From: Oceanispirochaeta sp963676905
Lineage (GTDB): Bacteria; Spirochaetota; Spirochaetia; DSM-2461
Assembly (NCBI GenBank): GCA_963676905.2
Contig: CAXXVE010000002.1
Coordinates: forward strand, 1 to 64,000
Direction: 5' to 3'
Length of the DNA stretch: 64,000 nt
The notes under the pieces were generated by a model. That model searched no databases, was not told the DNA's origin, and worked only from the letters and a program-made list of their open reading frames with translations. The stretch's first letter is position 1. Every line of letters starts with the position of its first letter. Positions 61,110-64,000 of this stretch are shown here, one piece after another. Both the position numbers and the translations under genes were made by a program.

Positions 61110-62411
61110 TTATAGCAGAATCTTCTTCATATCTTCCAGAAGGTCCGCCAGATGGCGCGCAAAGCGTGCGGCAAGTGCACCGTCTATAACCCTGTGGTCG
61201 TATGAGAGACTCAAAGGAAGCATCAGCCTCGGTTCAAAGCTCTCTCCGTTCCATACAGGCTGCATAGATGAGCGGGAGAGGCCCAGTATGGCCACTTCCG
61301 GCGGGTTTATGATGGGGGTAAAAGATGTTCCTCCAATGCCGCCGAGGTTGGATATGGATATTCCCGCACCCTGCAGATCGTCGGGTTTGAGTTTTCCGTC
61401 CCGTCCTCTGATGGCCAGATCCCTGATGTCTCCCACAAGCTCTGTAAGGGTTTTACTGTCAACATCCCTGATGACGGGAACAAGAAGCCCCTGGGGGGTG
61501 TCAACGGCGATACCTATGTTGTAGTAGTCCCTTATCAGAAGCTTTCCTCCTTCTGGAGCAAGAACCGAGTTGAACCGGGGAAACTCTTCCATTGCCTTGC
61601 AGAGAGCCTTAACAACAAAGGCAAGAACAGAGAACTTCACTCCCTGGCTTCCTTTGGCATTGAGTTCTTTCCGCCATGTTTCCAGATAGGTTATATCCGC
61701 CTGCTCATAGTGGGTTACATGGGGGATGTTAACCCAGCTTCCATGGAGGTGAGGGCCTGATATCTTCTGGATGCGGCTCAGCTCCTCCTCATGAACCCGG
61801 CCGAACTTTGACGGATCCGTATAGGCCGCTTTCGGGAGGGCTCCGGAACCGCCGGCGCCGCCGGAGCTCATAATGGCTTTTACATAGTTCTGGACGTCTT
61901 CTTTCGTGATCCGTCCCTTGGGGGCCGAACCCTGAAGTGCGGTCAGGTCTACTCCAAGTTCCCTTGCAAAGCGCCGTACCGAAGGGGAGGCGTGAGCCTT
62001 TCCTCCGGATGCAGGTGCTGATGACTGTACGGTCCGGGGGGCAGAAGACGGTGCGGGAGAAACCGGTGCAGGTGGAGCCGGTTCTGCAGGTGCAGGCTGA
62101 GCTTCGGCTACAGGTTCCGCAGGGGGCTCGGGAGCCGGAGCTTTTTCATCTGCAGGAGGAGCATCGGCTGCCTCTTCGGCCTCGGCCAGGGCAATCAGAT
62201 CCCCCGTCTTCAGCATATCCCCCTCTTTAACCTTTATCTCTTTTATTGTGCCGGCAAAGGGGGAGGGAATCTCCATCACCGCCTTGTCGCTTTCCAGCGC
62301 CAGAAGAGGTTCTTCGGCTTCAACACTCTGACCGGCGCTTACAAAAATCTCTGCCACAGGAACAGCATCTCCCGTTCCAAGGTCTGGTACTTTTATTTCA
62401 ATTACTGCCAT
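61110..62411 (-). CDS. aceF: Pyruvate dehydrogenase E2, dihydrolipoyl acetyltransferase
   Basis: 433 residues. One lipoyl domain (about 1-80; ESDKAVMEIP gives the lipoylated Lys), an Ala/Pro-rich linker (about 82-130), a peripheral subunit-binding domain (SPSVRRFARELGVDL, GRITKEDVQNYV) and the catalytic domain ending DHRVIDGALAARF. The single lipoyl domain is fewer than the three in E. coli. It transfers acetyl to CoA. 11 bp after aceE. Confidence 0.96.
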   Translation of the reverse strand: MAVIEIKVPDLGTGDAVPVAEIFVSAGQSVEAEEPLLALESDKAVMEIPSPFAGTIKEIKVKEGDMLKTGDLIALAEAEEAADAPPADEKAPAPEPPAEPVAEAQPAPAEPAPPAPVSPAPSSAPRTVQSSAPASGGKAHASPSVRRFARELGVDLTALQGSAPKGRITKEDVQNYVKAIMSSGGAGGSGALPKAAYTDPSKFGRVHEEELSRIQKISGPHLHGSWVNIPHVTHYEQADITYLETWRKELNAKGSQGVKFSVLAFVVKALCKAMEEFPRFNSVLAPEGGKLLIRDYYNIGIAVDTPQGLLVPVIRDVDSKTLTELVGDIRDLAIRGRDGKLKPDDLQGAGISISNLGGIGGTSFTPIINPPEVAILGLSRSSMQPVWNGESFEPRLMLPLSLSYDHRVIDGALAARFARHLADLLEDMKKILL

Positions 62412-62422
62412 ATCTTCTGCCT

Positions 62423-64000
62423 CTATACTGTTGAAGGATTGGGTTTTTCACTGTCCAGTCCATACTTTTTCAATGCCTCTGCCACTACCGATGATTCAAG
62501 ATCACCCTGATCCGCGAGTCCCTTCAGAGCCGCAAGAGCAATATAGTAGCGGTCTACTTCAAAGAAGCGCCTCAGCTGCTCTCTTGTATCAGAGCGGCCG
62601 TATCCGTCGGTTCCAAGAATTGTAAGAGGGTTGGGTATCAGCCGTCTGATCTGCTCAGGATATGCCCTGATATAGTCCGTGCTGATTACAGCCGGTCCGG
62701 AATGATCTTTCATAAGGGATGTCACATAGGGGATTTTCTGATCTATGGAAGGATGGGTCATGTTCCATCGTTCACAGTCGGCACCTTCACGGTGGAGCTG
62801 ATTGATTCCGGGAATACTCCAGATGTCGGCCTCCACCTTCCAGTCCTTTTTCAGTAGCTCCGCAGCCGCCAGGACTTCCTGGAATATACTGCCGCTTCCC
62901 ATAAGCTGGACTCTCTTTCCCTTGCCCGATGCCTTTTTATAGAGATACATACCCTTGCGGATACCCTCTTCAGATCCCTCCGGAAGAGCGGGCTGGGCAT
63001 AGTTCTCGTTCATAATGGATATGTAGTAGAAGATATCCTCTCCGTCGTCGTACATCCTTTTCATGCCGTCCTGAATGATCACCGCCAGCTCATAGGCGAA
63101 GGCCGGATCGTAGGAAACACAGCTTGGAATGGTGGCCGCCATAATGTGGGCATGGCCGTCCTGATGCTGCAGCCCCTCTCCGTTCAGGGTCGTCCTTCCC
63201 GAGGTGGCGCCCATGAGAAATCCTTTTGCCCGGATATCTCCGGCAAGCCAGGCGAGGTCTCCTATTCTCTGAAAACCGAACATGGAGTAGAAAATGTAGA
63301 AGGGAACCATATTGATGCCGTAGTGTGAGTAGGCTGTACCAGCCGCAAGCCAGGATGAGAATGACCCCGCCTCGTTGATACCCTCTTCCAGAATCTGTCC
63401 CTTCTTGTCCTCTTTGTACCACATAACAGATTCCGCATCCTGAGGCTCGTAGAGCTGACCGTAGGGGGAGTAGATTCCAAGCTGACGGAACATTCCTTCC
63501 ATACCGAAGGTCCGCGCCTCATCGGGAACGATGGGTACAATGTTTTTACCCACGGCCTTGTCCCGGGCTAGAGTACTGAGAAGCCTGACAAAGGCCATGG
63601 TCGTTGACATGTCCTTGTCCCCCGATCCCTTGAGGATTGAGGAAAAGCTGTCCAGTGCCGGCACTTCAAGCTTTCCTGCCTTCCGGTTTCTGGCGGGCAG
63701 GTAGCCTCCCAGGCCTTCTCTGGTCTGCCTTATAAACTTCATCTCTTTGCTGTCTTCAGAAGGTCTTATAAAGGGGAGATCATATAGTTCATCATCTTTG
63801 AGGGGGACGTGGAACCGGTCCCGGAAGACTTTTAGTGACTCCAGGTCCAGTTTTTTCTGTGAGTGTGTGGTGTTGGCTGCCTCTCCGGATGAACCCATTC
63901 CGAATCCCTTTACTGTTTTTGCAAGTATCACGGTGGGCTGACCCTTGTGTTTTACAGCGGAGGCATAGGCCGCGTAGATTTTCCGCGGGTCATGGCCTCC
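62423..64000 (-). CDS. aceE: Pyruvate dehydrogenase E1, homodimeric type (5' end missing)
   Basis: The frame stays open to the right edge; the last bases encode GHDPRKIYAAYASAVKHKG, followed by QPTVILAKTVKGFGMG, the middle of the AceE thiamine-diphosphate region, so about 525 of roughly 890 residues are here. Other AceE marks are RTFGMEGMFRQLGIYSP, GRTTLNGEGLQHQDGH and TDGYGRSDTR. It decarboxylates pyruvate and passes acetyl to lipoyl-E2. An ATG at 63931 is internal. Presence of an AceE-type complex suggests some oxidative or facultative metabolism. Confidence 0.95.
   Translation of the reverse strand, partial: GGHDPRKIYAAYASAVKHKGQPTVILAKTVKGFGMGSSGEAANTTHSQKKLDLESLKVFRDRFHVPLKDDELYDLPFIRPSEDSKEMKFIRQTREGLGGYLPARNRKAGKLEVPALDSFSSILKGSGDKDMSTTMAFVRLLSTLARDKAVGKNIVPIVPDEARTFGMEGMFRQLGIYSPYGQLYEPQDAESVMWYKEDKKGQILEEGINEAGSFSSWLAAGTAYSHYGINMVPFYIFYSMFGFQRIGDLAWLAGDIRAKGFLMGATSGRTTLNGEGLQHQDGHAHIMAATIPSCVSYDPAFAYELAVIIQDGMKRMYDDGEDIFYYISIMNENYAQPALPEGSEEGIRKGMYLYKKASGKGKRVQLMGSGSIFQEVLAAAELLKKDWKVEADIWSIPGINQLHREGADCERWNMTHPSIDQKIPYVTSLMKDHSGPAVISTDYIRAYPEQIRRLIPNPLTILGTDGYGRSDTREQLRRFFEVDRYYIALAALKGLADQGDLESSVVAEALKKYGLDSEKPNPSTV

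Noticed and set aside
1..64000. CRISPR arrays, prophage genes, rRNA and tRNA genes
   Set aside because: No spaced direct repeats, phage structural genes or cloverleaf/rRNA signatures were noticed on reading; a tRNAscan or Infernal run would settle it.

Overview
The window looks like chromosome from a free-living member of the Spirochaetota. This is an inference from gene content: GTP-dependent PEP carboxykinase, a 7TM-DISM-type adenylate cyclase, FecR/OmpA and LysM envelope proteins, many lipoproteins, multidomain c-di-GMP and BvgS-like sensors, and split cobalamin methionine-synthase genes. No rRNA, tRNA or CRISPR array was seen. Both edges cut genes: a GcvR-like ACT protein on the left and pyruvate dehydrogenase E1 on the right.

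Layout. 1-8.2 kb holds an FHA-GGDEF cyclase, a tight minus-strand operon with two radical-SAM enzymes around a small outer-membrane protein, and a plus-strand NusG-II / Gx transporter / T-like protein / RluA operon. 8.2-13.0 kb is an accessory island: a yefM-yoeB type toxin-antitoxin pair whose toxin gene is split by a complete IS21-family element (6-bp target duplication), an attC-like palindrome directly after the toxin stop, and an orphan Rhs C-terminal tip with a papain-like (C39-type) domain, followed 3 nt later by a lipoprotein gene that may be its immunity gene. 13.0-21.6 kb has a LysM protein, miaB, an esterase, a two-component system and an iron-type ABC importer. 21.6-22.4 kb is decayed DNA with a palindromic operator, a tiny secreted-peptide ORF and a broken gene that kept its terminator.

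22.4-37.7 kb carries a FecR-OmpA protein, an orphan sugar-type binding protein, a lone molybdopterin oxidoreductase, and a five-gene methionine / one-carbon operon on the minus strand (homocysteine methyltransferase, MetH, rubredoxin, homocysteine methyltransferase-MetF fusion, Prs). Divergent from it is a complete ECF transporter whose last gene, coaX, suggests pantothenate uptake; its leader can fold over the ribosome-binding site. 37.7-49.2 kb holds a lipoprotein, a thioesterase, a TM1266-like regulator overlapping an EAL-CBS-GGDEF protein antisense, a glycosyltransferase, a patatin, an EamA exporter, an MpsC-like protein with a membrane adenylate cyclase, and pckG with an operator-like palindrome.

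49.2-56.4 kb is a phosphorelay cluster: a lone receiver, a REC-kinase, an Hpt protein and a giant BvgS-like hybrid kinase with three periplasmic binding domains. An inverted repeat brackets the overlapping divergent promoters. 56.4-64 kb has slyD, an orphan promoter-to-terminator unit that may encode a small RNA, a GT4 glycosyltransferase, a lipoprotein and the aceE-aceF-lpdA operon.

The most unusual items are the IS21-interrupted toxin with a possible IS-supplied start, the attC-like palindrome, the Rhs tip/lipoprotein pair, the ECF leader, the orphan RNA unit and the rubredoxin-containing methionine operon. All functional statements come from reading motifs; no searches were run.
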